DNA from: Bacillus sp. CECT 9360
GTDB taxonomy: Bacteria > Bacillota > Bacilli > Bacillales > DSM-1321
Reading direction: 5' to 3'
Assembly: GCF_918741275.1 (NCBI RefSeq)
Contig: NZ_CAKKNA010000018.1
Coordinates: 1 to 64,000 of the forward strand
DNA: 64,000 nucleotides
The translations under genes and the position numbers were made by a program. The notes under the pieces were generated by a model that did not search any database, was not told where the DNA came from, and saw only the letters and a list, made by a program, of their open reading frames with translations. Below are positions 1-9,046 of this stretch, piece by piece. Every line of letters begins with the position of its first letter. The stretch's first letter is position 1.

Positions 1-119
1 CCACCTTTCAATCCCCCAGCTAAACAATAATTCAAAAGAAATATTATAGCTTAGCAGGTTTATATTATGGAAGAAAAGTGTTCAATCTTATCTGGCGGAA
101 ACTGTTCAATTTAGTTTAG

Positions 120-473
120 CAGTTACAAGCAGGTGATCTATCTGGATTTTCTCATGGAAATTCTCTGTTACGTCATGCAGGATTACACCTAGCTGAAGCA
201 AGTTCAGGGAAATGGAAAGGTCAGATTGTCATTTCGAAGCGTGGTAGGTCAAGACTTCGACGCTTCCTCTACTTAGCAACTATGAGCCTTGTGATGAACA
301 ACCCTGAGTTTAAAGCAATCCATTCCCATAATGTGAAGGTAAAGAAATTAAAGAAAATGAAATCAATCATGAAACTAATAGGTAAATTAGCAAGGATTTT
401 TGTAGGAATAGCACGACGGAACGAGTCTTATAATCCACATAAAGTACAAGCTACAATCCCTTTAGCAGCTTAG
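120..473 (+). pseudogene. IS110-family transposase, C-terminal remnant
   Basis: The frame is open from 120, just after an in-frame TAG at 117-119, and encodes about 117 residues. It shows the C-terminal Transposase_20 signature of IS110 transposases: a GDLSGF block, then LLRHAGL, then ISKRGRSRLRRFLYLATM and a basic tail. The N-terminal RuvC-like DEDD domain (normally about 200 residues) is absent, so this is a truncated, non-functional copy. The ATG at 282 is internal to the domain and is not a real start. The 119 bases to the left contain no recognisable rest of the gene. Downstream DNA to about 740 looks like the structured non-coding end of the element (separate entry). Confidence 0.75.
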
Positions 474-745
474 GAAAAACAGAACTAAAGGTCTAACAAA
501 ATATTAGTCTATATCTTTATCTTTAATATTGAATGTTGTCTTATTCGTAGGAATTCAAATATGTACGGAGTACCAGGTTTATTGAACAAAAGGGCACTGT
601 GACCCATCCCGTTAGCATAACTGGCCTCCACCCCTTGGATAGGCATGACGAAGGAATGATAGGGCATTTGACCCGTTGAGACATGGGAGGGAGAGCCTCC
701 AGGGGCGGCGTGGAGATGTACATTATATATGGTAAAATATGGAGT
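474..745 (+). ncRNA. Candidate structured non-coding end of the IS110/IS1111 element
   Basis: About 270 bases without a convincing gene follow the transposase remnant. They are locally GC-rich and rich in short inverted repeats: GTAC-GGA-GTAC near 560-575, GGG/CCC around 662-674, and GGAGG-GAGAG-CCTCC near 688-702. In the IS1111 group of IS110 elements the guide (bridge/seek) RNA is encoded in the long non-coding end downstream of the transposase. Assigning this stretch to such an RNA is inference from position and structure only. The 60-codon minus-strand frame across it has no ribosome binding site and no recognisable domain. Confidence 0.35.
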
Positions 746-759
746 ATTAGCTAACTCCT

Positions 760-915
760 TTATTTAACTATGCCTTCACTAAGCCAAAATGACCCGAACT
801 CGTTTCTATTACCCGTAAATCCTTTTTCAAGGGATATGAAATCCTGCGAATAAGTGAGCATTCGAGAGATATTCGTATCAAACTGAGGGAGTTCAATAAG
901 ATATTTAATTCCTTA
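760..915 (-). pseudogene. Short open fragment without a start, possible gene remnant
   Basis: On the minus strand a frame of about 50 codons is open from a stop near 915 to the TAA at 760-762. It has protein-like composition (for example LIELPQFDTN, then FGSFWLSEG near the end) but no start codon or ribosome binding site in frame. I do not recognise it. It lies between the IS110 remnant and the serine hydrolase and is best read as the tail of a gene destroyed by past insertions. It could also be a chance open frame. Confidence 0.25.
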
Positions 916-945
916 ACACGGTCATTTTTATAAAACTAACGCTTT

Positions 946-1983
946 TTAAGATAGAAGAGATTTATATATCTCTCCAATAATCCCTTCCAATTGATGAACG
1001 CCTAATTCTGCATTCGTCATAATAACGGCACCTTTTTCCAAGTGTGGATGTGCCACCATCATACATTGAAAACCTACTCCCCAACCGAGTGATGTAATTT
1101 CTAGTTCTTTTTCGGAGCCTTCAAGAAACACACCTAATCCTGTCCAGCTTTTACCTCTTTGCGGGGTTATCATTTCTTTTGCTAAACTTTCCGAAATACC
1201 CAGCTTACTTTCTCCTTTTACTGCATTCATTAACTCAAGAACTAATTCAGCTAAATCCAAAGAAGTTGTCCATAGTCCAGAAGCTGCTGGATAAGGATAT
1301 ATAGGATGTTTACCATCTACTAATTCCCCGTTTTTGTTATGACCGCAAGAAAAGTTATCTCTATCCAATTCCGACATTGTTGTATTTAATTGGCTATTTT
1401 TCATTCCTAGTAGTTCAAATATGAACTCATTTACCACTTGATAAAACTGCTTTTTAGTTACATCTTCTATTAGTTGCTGAATAATACAATAGCCTGCATC
1501 TGAATAATGGAATTCACTCTCTGGCTCGAATTGAACTTCAATAGGAACCTTACAATAATGGGATTTTCCCTCTAACAATTCAACCATCGAAGGAAAACCT
1601 ATATCTGAATTTAGTTCTAAAAAACTACCTTCAGGGTCCTTGATTCCAGATTGATGACTAAGCAAGTTTCTTAAAGTAACTTTTTTATTTTTTGTATATT
1701 CATTTTCAGGCACTTTCCAAGTAACAAGTCTTTCATTTACATTTTCATCTAAATTAAGATGCCCTTCTTCTAGTAACTTTATTGCTAACATTCCAGTTAA
1801 GAATTTACTAATTGAACAAGCACTAAAAATAGAATCATCATTTACTTTTCTATCACTATTAACTTCAAGTAAACGATAGTTTTCTGTTCCGCTGATTTTA
1901 CCTTCTTCGAACAATGCAATACTTAAACCGTTTACATTATAATGTTCCATTCGTTCTTCAATTTTGATGTTATTTAATTTCAT
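946..1983 (-). CDS. Serine hydrolase of the class C beta-lactamase / PBP4* family
   Basis: This 345-residue protein is a penicillin-binding-protein-like serine hydrolase. The catalytic SxxK motif is SISK at residues 57-60, and the second motif is Y160-S-D. A glycine-rich third motif (LGWGVGF) lies near residue 300. There is no signal peptide or membrane segment, so it is probably a cytoplasmic esterase or peptidase; the substrate cannot be read from sequence. The start is supported by AGGAGG eight bases before the ATG. A LexA-like box (2023-2036) sits directly upstream of a TATAAT-like -10, suggesting damage-linked control. It lies in the accessory island and is absent from the corresponding B. 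subtilis locus as I know it. Confidence 0.85.
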   Translation of the reverse strand: MKLNNIKIEERMEHYNVNGLSIALFEEGKISGTENYRLLEVNSDRKVNDDSIFSACSISKFLTGMLAIKLLEEGHLNLDENVNERLVTWKVPENEYTKNKKVTLRNLLSHQSGIKDPEGSFLELNSDIGFPSMVELLEGKSHYCKVPIEVQFEPESEFHYSDAGYCIIQQLIEDVTKKQFYQVVNEFIFELLGMKNSQLNTTMSELDRDNFSCGHNKNGELVDGKHPIYPYPAASGLWTTSLDLAELVLELMNAVKGESKLGISESLAKEMITPQRGKSWTGLGVFLEGSEKELEITSLGWGVGFQCMMVAHPHLEKGAVIMTNAELGVHQLEGIIGEIYKSLLS

Positions 1984-2022
1984 TATTCTCCTCCTAGATA
2001 ACTTTATAATGAAATTATAACA

Positions 2023-2036
2023 CGAATGTACGTTCT
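2023..2036 (-). promoter_or_regulatory. LexA/SOS-like box upstream of the serine hydrolase
   Basis: The minus strand reads AGAACGTACATTCG, matching GAAC-N4-GTTC with one mismatch. The B. subtilis LexA consensus is CGAACRNRYGTTYC. It is followed on the minus strand by GTGTTATAATTT, a good -10 hexamer, which puts the box in the spacer between -35 and -10 as in known LexA targets. Repression by LexA is inferred. Confidence 0.4.
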
Positions 2037-2084
2037 GATGTATTTATTTGGAAACAAGATTTCCTATTGAACAAAACGTTTGCA

Positions 2085-4693
2085 ATAGGTAAGCGTTTGA
2101 GGTTATCTCCGGCTTTTCCCCTGCTCCGCACGGAACGTGCCAGTTTCCAAGCATTCCGCGGTCCATCTAGCGATGGTTTTGTTAATTATAAGTTTCAAGT
2201 TACTCTTGTTGACTTGGGTTATTTGATTTGTATTAACTCACATTTTTCACGATATTTATTAATTTTCTGTATCATCGGTTCTGTGATTCCCAAGTTCCCC
2301 ATGAGTGTATTCATCTTAACTGTATCTGTCATATGGATAAGTTTATGTAAATCTTTATGTAGGATGCGTAGGTTATGAAACTTGTCGCTTCCACCGAGTT
2401 GTATAGGAATATAGTGATGACAGTGCACATCTTGCGCTTGGAGAAATAGACCTGTGATTTCACAGTTTCCTTTTTTCATACTGTATCGGCTAATTCGATT
2501 ATCCATATATTCGACACTGCGTGTCGGGATGTTCGATTCCATCAATAGGGCTAATTCTCGCTTGATATTCTTGTGCAAATTCTTATGAATCTGCGCTCTA
2601 CCTTTCACAGTGAATGGTGTTAGACTTTGTGTGAAGCTAATAACGTTCTTTGTCTGAACATTCGCAAGGGGAAAAAGGTGAATACCAGCAATTTTAAATG
2701 TCCTGAATCCCAGACTATAAAATTTCTTATAGGTTGGGGGTGGATTTGTTGGATGAGCATACTTCCCGATAGGCTTAAGACGATTGTACATCATTGCACC
2801 TGTTTCATAGGCAATACGTGAGAACGCTAAGTTGACATGTGTCGCTCTGTTAAAGTAATTATGTAACCCTAAGACAAAACTATTGAAACGTAAGGCATTT
2901 TGGGCTGTTGGTGAGGAACGGAGTATTTCGATCCGTTTTTTCGCTTCAGCTTTTATTTTCTGAATTTTCTCGGCACGAACGAAAGTATGAGCCACTCGTT
3001 TTTTACCTTTACGATTTGCGCATATGGTGAAGCCAAGAAAGGCAGATTCATGTTTACGTAGATTAATAATCTTCGATTTTTCTTGTGAAATATCAAGTTT
3101 TAGACGTTCTTTTAGAAATAGCTTTACTGCGTGATACCATTTCTCGGCTGTTTTCCAATCTCGACAAAGTATTTTAAAGTCATCTGCGTAGCGTACTAAA
3201 TAACCTTCTTTTAGTTGAGTACGTTTTTTTGCGAGAAGTTCACCTTCCCTAGTCTTGAATGGTTTATGAAGGGGGAATAGTTCCCATTGATTCGCCACCC
3301 ATTGGTCCAATTCATTTAGCGTAATGTTCGAAAGTAACGGTGAAAGTAAGCCACCTTGCGGCGACCCTTTTGTCGGAATGCCTTCTCCATCTACCTCGGC
3401 TTTCAACATTTTTGATATACAAGCAATTACTTGTCTGTCTCTAATGCCTAGATTCCATAGTTGTTTAATCAGCAACGTATGATTGATATTGTCAAAAAAA
3501 CCTTTAATATCAATATCTACAATGTAATGAAGTTTCGAATGGTTAACGAGAAATTGAACTCTTGCCATTGCATGATGGGTAGACCGTAGAGGTCTAAAAC
3601 CGTAACTATGATTGTAAAAGTGAGCTTCCGCAATTGGCTCTAGCACTTGTTTAAAACACTGTTGAATAATTCTGTCGAGTATACATGGAATGCCTAGTGG
3701 TCGCATTTTGCCATTATCTTTTTCTATCAGTTTCCGTCTTACTTTCTTCGGGCGATAATTCTTGAGCTGTTTTTGTATTTCTTCTATTAATTCGTTCTCG
3801 GTTCTCTTCTCAATATCCAAGATGGTTTTCCCATCTGTACCTGGGGTCTTCGACCCTTTATTTGACTTGATTGTACGATACGCTAATAAAATATTATTCC
3901 TAGACGTGATGATGTCGTAAAGATAATGGAATTTTTCTTTATCTTTGGCTCGTTGATGTAAGTCTGTAAAGGTGTCGGTCATGTTGTAATAATCCCAATA
4001 CCGTAGAGCTTGCACTGTGGCATCATTCCTCTATGAAGTGATGTTCCCACGTTCTTACCCGACCGGTGCAATTCACGTTTGAAAAATAATCATTAACTAT
4101 CGCTAGACTTGGGGCTGTTCCTCCACCTCCATTACAGAGGCTTCATTAGTCGTACCCCTACCCTCATAAGGATAAATGCATTTCGCTATACAACTTATAG
4201 CAACCGTTTCGGGTGACAGCCCTTCAATCAACGTTCCTTACTTTCCAAGTACCTTATTAACCTAGCTATCTATTCTAAACTTAGGTGCTTCCTGTAAGCC
4301 TGTGAGCTGGATACCGCCATTGTTCGGTATAATGTGTTTCAGAGAAGCAATTTTTACTCCACATCACTCACCCCATCGTAAGATGGGACAATAGTTTCCT
4401 ATTGCTCGTAACTCTAGACCCGTACCTTCGGAAGTTCGTCTGTTCTTTCCACAAGAAAATTCTCACCATATTTAGTTTTTCAGCCATCCGGCATATCCAT
4501 TGGCATACCTTTTCCGGTAGGAATGGCTTCAGCCTTTGTTCTGCCGACTTCACCTGAGCTCCAGACCCCATAATCTGTCTATTATGACGCATGCAGGAGT
4601 ATCAATGGGATAGTTTCAAAATACGTGGTTTTATCATTCCTATCCTCAGTTATAAAGTTAGGATTTCCGAAGAAACCCCTTGTCGTTTCACAC
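2085..4693 (-). mobile_element. Group II intron carrying an intron-encoded protein
   Basis: The minus strand starts with a GTGTGAAACG 5' end (consensus GUGYG) at 4693, has about 680 bases of domain I-IV RNA, then the reverse transcriptase gene. A domain V-like hairpin follows at about 2110-2155: arms GCGGAATGC and GCACGTTCCG around a UUGGAAACUG loop region. A domain VI-like stem comes next, with a 3' end at ACCTAT (2085-2090). The exact 5' boundary is less certain, because I could not find the EBS1 sequence pairing with the last exon bases. The intron lies in non-coding DNA upstream of the serine hydrolase and interrupts no recognisable gene. Confidence 0.7.
2219..4015 (-). CDS. ltrA: Group II intron reverse transcriptase/maturase with HNH endonuclease
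   Basis: This 598-residue protein performs splicing (maturase) and target-primed reverse transcription of its own intron. The fingers/palm domain carries SPQGG at 218-222 and the catalytic YADD at 276-279. The maturase X domain spans about 370-480. A C-terminal HNH endonuclease (about 515-565) shows C518, the H531-C-H-H cluster and a GGSDKFHNLR segment, so it should nick the bottom DNA strand. The length is normal for the family and no frameshift is visible, so the intron may still be mobile. It is flanked on both sides by intron RNA features. Confidence 0.93.
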   Translation of the reverse strand: MQALRYWDYYNMTDTFTDLHQRAKDKEKFHYLYDIITSRNNILLAYRTIKSNKGSKTPGTDGKTILDIEKRTENELIEEIQKQLKNYRPKKVRRKLIEKDNGKMRPLGIPCILDRIIQQCFKQVLEPIAEAHFYNHSYGFRPLRSTHHAMARVQFLVNHSKLHYIVDIDIKGFFDNINHTLLIKQLWNLGIRDRQVIACISKMLKAEVDGEGIPTKGSPQGGLLSPLLSNITLNELDQWVANQWELFPLHKPFKTREGELLAKKRTQLKEGYLVRYADDFKILCRDWKTAEKWYHAVKLFLKERLKLDISQEKSKIINLRKHESAFLGFTICANRKGKKRVAHTFVRAEKIQKIKAEAKKRIEILRSSPTAQNALRFNSFVLGLHNYFNRATHVNLAFSRIAYETGAMMYNRLKPIGKYAHPTNPPPTYKKFYSLGFRTFKIAGIHLFPLANVQTKNVISFTQSLTPFTVKGRAQIHKNLHKNIKRELALLMESNIPTRSVEYMDNRISRYSMKKGNCEITGLFLQAQDVHCHHYIPIQLGGSDKFHNLRILHKDLHKLIHMTDTVKMNTLMGNLGITEPMIQKINKYREKCELIQIK

Positions 4694-4857
4694 ATTAGCG
4701 CTTATGACAAAACTTGTCGCGCTGCTTCTTTAGCTTAAGTACATTGCTTCACAATATCCTCGAACTACGTACTTGATTATGAATAAATATTTAGTGCATT
4801 TTTTTTAATCCCAAGAAAAATAATAATTTAAAGTTAATATTTAGGAGATGATTAAAA

Positions 4858-5031
4858 TTGACTTATAGTAATAAAATTAAAAGTATTCTTGGTGTTGATG
4901 TGCGAGCTCGTTATCTTAATCTTAATGAAGACGATCTAATTCATGATCCTTTCAAATATCCAATAATCCATAAACAAATAAATGGTAAAGAAATTGTTCC
5001 ACTTAATTTAGTAAGATTGTGGCAGAGATAA
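4858..5031 (+). CDS. Small hypothetical protein, 57 residues
   Basis: This short gene uses a TTG start preceded by TAGGAGATG at a suitable distance. The product is hydrophilic, with no signal peptide, transmembrane segment or cysteine pair. Its centre is acidic (LNLNEDDLIHDPFKYP) and its end is basic (LVRLWQR). I do not recognise the family. It stands alone between the group II intron and a membrane protein gene. The good ribosome binding site and protein-like composition support it being real. Confidence 0.5.
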   Translation: MTYSNKIKSILGVDVRARYLNLNEDDLIHDPFKYPIIHKQINGKEIVPLNLVRLWQR

Positions 5032-5142
5032 AGTTTACTAAATATTGACTACCTTACGGATTACGTGGTTAAAAATTGTTCATAATAGGATTGACGCTGC
5101 CTCGGAATTTCCTCCGAATTCTAGAGTCAATTTTGTCGTAAG

Positions 5143-5182
5143 AACACCCAAACTGACTCCCCTTCTTTTGGGTGTTCCTTTT
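5143..5182 (+). terminator. Rho-independent terminator
   Basis: The inverted repeat AACACCCA / TGGGTGTT is followed by CCTTTTG. It lies downstream of the 57-residue gene and upstream of the membrane protein gene. Confidence 0.5.
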
Positions 5183-5283
5183 GTGCAATTTTTGTCATGT
5201 TATACTTTCCTCGAATTGCGACATTTTTTTTAAAAGTGTATTTTTCTTCCTATAATAAGCATGATAAAGAAAAACATCTGAGT

Positions 5284-5748
5284 ATGAAAATGTTAGTAGC
5301 GTCAATTAGAACTGGTCTTTTTTTAATTCCTTGGTTAACTACTTTCTTTATTCCAAAAAATGAGTTTAAAAAATATACTCCTGTTGCAAGCTTCGCAGCA
5401 TTACTTGTTGTAATTGAAAGTATGTTATCTGTTCCTTTTAAATGGTGGACCGTCAAAGGCGGAAATTTGAATAAGGTTTTTAATGACTTGAGTTTGATTT
5501 TAGGACCGTTCTTTATTGGGACCATTTGGATTTTCCGATTTACTTTCGGGAAATTTTGGCTGTACATCATGGTTAATGCACTTATGGATTTATTTTTGGC
5601 ATACCCAATTAATTGGTTAATGCAGAAATTAAGAGTATACAAATTAGTTAATTTCAAGTCGAAACACATTTTTTATACAGCCATTAGTTTTGCTCTTGTT
5701 ATCTACGGATTCCAATTATTTATTACTCGTTCAAAGTATAGAAACTAA
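5284..5748 (+). CDS. Multi-pass membrane protein, about 154 residues, unknown function
   Basis: The product has four or five hydrophobic segments, at about residues 1-18, 28-45, 68-92 and 128-148 with a weaker one near 100. Short basic loops separate them, including LMQKLRVYKLVNFK between the last helices. It resembles hypothetical membrane proteins common in Bacillus, but I know no function for them. The ATG at 5284 is preferred because the upstream extension would be mostly translated terminator flank. Its stop codon coincides with the left end of the neighbouring transposon, so the transposon landed immediately 3' of it. Confidence 0.7.
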   Translation: MKMLVASIRTGLFLIPWLTTFFIPKNEFKKYTPVASFAALLVVIESMLSVPFKWWTVKGGNLNKVFNDLSLILGPFFIGTIWIFRFTFGKFWLYIMVNALMDLFLAYPINWLMQKLRVYKLVNFKSKHIFYTAISFALVIYGFQLFITRSKYRN

Positions 5749-5898
5749 AAACTGTCCAACATTAATATAAATATTGTAATCAGTCACTTTATATCCTCTC
5801 AAATACCGTTGGAATTTTCAAATTCCTCCGGAATAGTTAATATACTTCTCTGGAATAATGTGCTAAGTTTTTTGCATATTAGAAGGGGGAGTTCTTTT

Positions 5899-6429
5899 AT
5901 GATCAAATTTCATGATTTTGGTATTAGCTTAGTGGAGTATGGAGAAAGAGGAAAAAAGAATGAATTTCCTTTGTTTGATGAATGTCCTAACTGCAAATGT
6001 CATTCCCATGGGAATCTTCATCGTAACGGCTATTACTGGCGTTATGGAATAACTGATGAGACAACCCTACGTATCCCTATTTGTCGCCTAAGATGTTTAC
6101 AATGTGAAGTAAATATCTCAATCCTTCCAGACTTTCTTATCCCTTATTTTCAACATACTATCCATACAGTTTTAGAACGAGTGAAGAAAATTCTTCAAAG
6201 GAAAAAAGCAAAAGGCAGCCGTCAGTTATTGAGGTTTTATCTAAATCGTTACTTAAAATGTATAAATTGGATTCATAGCTTCTTTATCAACTTAGGAAAG
6301 ATTAGTGGCATGTCAGAGGATATAAAAAAAGAGGCCACAAAATATATGAAAATGATCCTTGATTTTGGCGAATCACCCTTCTTACGAAGGTCCTGGGGTC
6401 ATTTATCAAAATACTTTATGGCAAATTAA
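5899..6429 (+). CDS. Transposon accessory zinc-ribbon protein (DUF6431-like)
   Basis: This 176-residue product begins with a likely zinc ribbon: CPNC near residue 33, HGNLHRNG, then CRLRCLQC near residue 70. A helical, basic C-terminal half follows. Comparable proteins precede DDE transposases in Bacillus transposons and probably bind DNA at the ends or target; that role is inferred. The ATG at 5899 is chosen because AGAAGGGGGAG precedes it. The longer frame from 5809 would read through the subterminal repeats of the element. It is the first of four same-strand genes of the transposon. Confidence 0.7.
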   Translation: MIKFHDFGISLVEYGERGKKNEFPLFDECPNCKCHSHGNLHRNGYYWRYGITDETTLRIPICRLRCLQCEVNISILPDFLIPYFQHTIHTVLERVKKILQRKKAKGSRQLLRFYLNRYLKCINWIHSFFINLGKISGMSEDIKKEATKYMKMILDFGESPFLRRSWGHLSKYFMAN

Positions 6430-6563
6430 TTCTATCATATTTAGGTGAATTTAAAAATATTGTTTGTCCCACATACCTTTTTCATAGTCAGAAAATATCG
6501 AAAAAAGTAGAATAATAACCATGGATGACCGGTCGTCCTTCTATGAAAAAGGAGGAAGATTCC

Positions 6564-7826
6564 ATGAATGAAAAAGAGCGTGAACAAGTGGCCTTATTTC
6601 GGTATGGCCTAATAGCCCCTCTCTTGAATGGGCAAGTTGATCCGAAAGAATATTTAAAGGGATTGGAGGGAAAGGTTCATTCTATCCCCCATTATGGAGA
6701 AAGAAAAATTGCAGAGAAAACAATGAAAGAGTGGCTTCTGCATTATCGAAGAAATGGATTTGAAGCTTTAAAGCCCAAGAAGCGCATGGATCGAGGGAAT
6801 TCTCGAAGGCTATCCCCTGATGACCAAGATCTTGTCCTTGAAATACGAAAAAAATCTCCCCATATGCCGGTTAGTGTTTTCTATGAACAACTAATCGAGC
6901 GTGGAGAGATACAAAAAAATCAAATATCTTACTCTACTATAATTCCATTATTAAAAAAACACAACCTTGTAGGGAAACAAATTGTGGCGACACCAGAAAG
7001 AAAACGGTTCGCTCATGAAAAGGTGAATGTGTTGTGGCAGGCTGATTTATCCCATGGACCTTATGTACCCGTTAACGGAAAAAAGACAAAGACATTTTTA
7101 ATTGCCTACATTGATGACTGTTCTCGTCTTGTGCCGTATGCGCAGTTCTACTCGTCAGAGAAGTTTGATGGATTAAGAGTAGTCACGAAAGAGGCTTTAA
7201 CTCGTAGAGGGAAACCCACAATCATTTATGCGGATAACGGTAAGATCTATCGATCTGAAACGCTTCAGTATGCCTGTGCACAGCTTGGAATTACATTAGC
7301 CCACACGCAGCCGTATGATCCCCGTGCTAAGGGGAAAATAGAAAGGCTATTTAAAACGATTCAAACAAGGTTTTATCCGCTATTACAAGTGGAACCAGTT
7401 CATTCACTAGAAGAGTTAAATGAACGATTTTGGAGCTGGTTAGAGAAAGATTATCACCGAAGAGTTCATGCCTCTTTAGATGATAAAACGCCTCATGAAG
7501 TGTTTCAATCTCAACTAAAGGATATAACATTTTTGGAGGATTTGTCTATTCTTGAGACGATCTTCTTAAAACGAGAACAACGTAAAGTAAAGGCTGATGG
7601 GACGATTACGTTAAATAAAGAGCTCTACGAAGTGCCTTCCCGTTTTATCGGTCATTCTATTGATGTTAGACTAGACGAAAATGGGGTCTATATCTTTGAG
7701 GATGATAAGAAAGTGGCTGAAGCAATTCCTGTATCCATGAAGGATAATGCGCATGTAAAACGGGCTCGCTCACCATTTTCATTGTCTCAAACAGCTGAAG
7801 TGAAAGGGAAACAAGATCATGTATAA
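6564..7826 (+). CDS. DDE transposase (rve core, Mu/TnsB-like)
   Basis: This 420-residue transposase catalyses DNA strand transfer at the element ends. An N-terminal helix-turn-helix region leads into an rve (RNase H-fold) core. The catalytic triad is probably D in WQADLSHG, D in IIYADNGK and E in KGKIERLFK. A C-terminal beta-barrel region resembling the Mu transposase C-domain follows (about 330-400). The start at 6564 follows AAAGGAGGAAGATTCC; the in-frame ATG at 6525 has no such site. It overlaps the next gene by 8 bases, as expected for a transposase that works with an AAA regulator. Confidence 0.88.
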   Translation: MNEKEREQVALFRYGLIAPLLNGQVDPKEYLKGLEGKVHSIPHYGERKIAEKTMKEWLLHYRRNGFEALKPKKRMDRGNSRRLSPDDQDLVLEIRKKSPHMPVSVFYEQLIERGEIQKNQISYSTIIPLLKKHNLVGKQIVATPERKRFAHEKVNVLWQADLSHGPYVPVNGKKTKTFLIAYIDDCSRLVPYAQFYSSEKFDGLRVVTKEALTRRGKPTIIYADNGKIYRSETLQYACAQLGITLAHTQPYDPRAKGKIERLFKTIQTRFYPLLQVEPVHSLEELNERFWSWLEKDYHRRVHASLDDKTPHEVFQSQLKDITFLEDLSILETIFLKREQRKVKADGTITLNKELYEVPSRFIGHSIDVRLDENGVYIFEDDKKVAEAIPVSMKDNAHVKRARSPFSLSQTAEVKGKQDHV

Positions 7827-8622
7827 ATCTTTTTACTCTTTAGCTCAAGCACCATTTTCGAAAGATATACGCCCTTCGGAGGCATTTCCTTCCATTGACT
7901 ATCAAGAGGCTTTAAATGCATTAAATTATTTACAAAAATCAAAGGGAATGGGTCTCCTTATTGGGGATCCAGGCGCAGGAAAAACGTTTACCTTACGGTC
8001 CTTCAAGGAGTCATTAAACCCTTCTTTATATCATGTAATTTATTTTCCCCTTTCAACTGGTGGCGTCATGGATTTTTACCGTGGGTTAGTATACGGCTTA
8101 GGGGAGGAACCGAAGTTCCGTAAAGTTGATCTTTTTAGGCAAATTCAACATGGTATCGAGCGAATGGCTGGGGAACGTAAAATCACACCTGTTTTCATTT
8201 TAGATGAAATGCATATGGCAAAAGATGCTTTTTTGCAGGATATAGCGCTGTTATTTAACTTTCATATGGACTCAACCAATCCTTTTATCCTGGTTTTAGC
8301 TGGCTTACCGCATTTAAAGACTCGATTAGCATTAAATCATCATCGTCCACTATCACAGAGAATGATTATGAAATATGAGATTCAGCCATTATCGAGAGAG
8401 GAAGTTTCCAATTATATTCATCATCATATGAAACTAGCAGGATCGAAAATGCCCATTTTTACAGAAACCGCCATAGAAGCCATTGCATTACGATCTCAGG
8501 GCTGGCCTCGGGTTATTAATACATTAACGATTAATAGTTTATTATTTGGATCCCAGCTAAATAAAGATCAGATTGATGAGGAAATTGTTAGATTAGCTAT
8601 AGAGGATAATGGCTTGTCATGA
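7819..8622 (+). CDS. AAA ATPase transposition regulator (TnsC/TniB/ExeA-like)
   Basis: This 267-residue ATPase has Walker A GDPGAGKT at residues 49-56 and Walker B VFILDEMH at about 125-132. It should select targets and activate the upstream DDE transposase, as MuB, TniB and TnsC do in their systems. The start overlaps the transposase stop by 8 bases and the stop overlaps the next start by 4, which points to translational coupling. It is intact. No TnsA, TnsD or TniQ homologue accompanies it. Confidence 0.85.
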   Translation: MYKSFYSLAQAPFSKDIRPSEAFPSIDYQEALNALNYLQKSKGMGLLIGDPGAGKTFTLRSFKESLNPSLYHVIYFPLSTGGVMDFYRGLVYGLGEEPKFRKVDLFRQIQHGIERMAGERKITPVFILDEMHMAKDAFLQDIALLFNFHMDSTNPFILVLAGLPHLKTRLALNHHRPLSQRMIMKYEIQPLSREEVSNYIHHHMKLAGSKMPIFTETAIEAIALRSQGWPRVINTLTINSLLFGSQLNKDQIDEEIVRLAIEDNGLS

Positions 8623-8876
8623 AGCGAGGGATATTAGTATTTGACCATTATCAGCAAGAATGGAGAGCATGGTTAGGACAACAGTCTTTTTGGGTAGAGC
8701 AAGGCCATTCATTTGAACTGCGAATCCAAACCAGGTATTTAAAGGCAAACTTGCAGAAGGACTTTGATTGGTTCATAACTCTTGAAAGTGAAGTAAGGTT
8801 CGTGCTCCACACTCACGAGGTGTATAAAATTCGGATAAAAAGACAGGATTATATAACAGTTCATGCCCCTTTTTAG
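8619..8876 (+). CDS. Small transposon-associated protein (DUF5348-like)
   Basis: This 85-residue product begins MKRGILVFD and contains WVEQGHSFELRI, with a predicted mostly beta structure and no cysteines or membrane segments. Its ATG overlaps the ATPase stop codon (ATGA). Its position as the last gene of the element and its coupling suggest a role in transposition, but I know no biochemical function for it. A short TTTTTAGGGGTTTTC stretch follows the stop, and the right-end repeats start about 75 bases later. Confidence 0.65.
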   Translation: MKRGILVFDHYQQEWRAWLGQQSFWVEQGHSFELRIQTRYLKANLQKDFDWFITLESEVRFVLHTHEVYKIRIKRQDYITVHAPF

Positions 8877-9046
8877 GGGTTTTCTTTTCCTGAAATTAAG
8901 CTGAAATTAATTGAAAAAGATTTTGCAAATTCCGAAATATAGTGAAAAAAATAGCACAATATTTCAGATTTCCTCCCGGATTAAAATGGAAAAGAGTATC
9001 TGGAATATTGTGCCCGTTTACATAAATATTTATTGGATGTTTTTAC

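Larger units (their letters stand above)
5748..9046 (+). mobile_element. Four-gene Mu/Tn7-like transposon with terminal and subterminal repeats
   Basis: Four plus-strand genes (5899-8876) are bracketed by related ends. The left end begins AAAACTGTCCAACATTAATA at 5748. The right end, read on the minus strand from about 9046, begins AAAAACATCCAATAAATATT. Inside each end is a second matching block, CTGGAATAATGTGCTA on the left (5850-5865) and CTGAAATATTGTGCTA on the right (minus strand, about 8952-8967). A further CTGGAATATTGTGC lies in direct orientation at 9000-9013. These look like transposase-binding sites. I could not identify a target-site duplication, so the end coordinates are approximate. 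Confidence 0.7.

Noticed and set aside
541-723. 60-codon minus-strand frame
   Set aside because: No ribosome site or domain; lies over structured non-coding IS DNA.
2067-2378. 103-codon plus-strand frame
   Set aside because: It is antisense to intron domains V-VI and to the end of the reverse transcriptase gene.
5250-5669. 139-codon minus-strand frame
   Set aside because: Antisense shadow of the membrane protein gene at 5284-5748.
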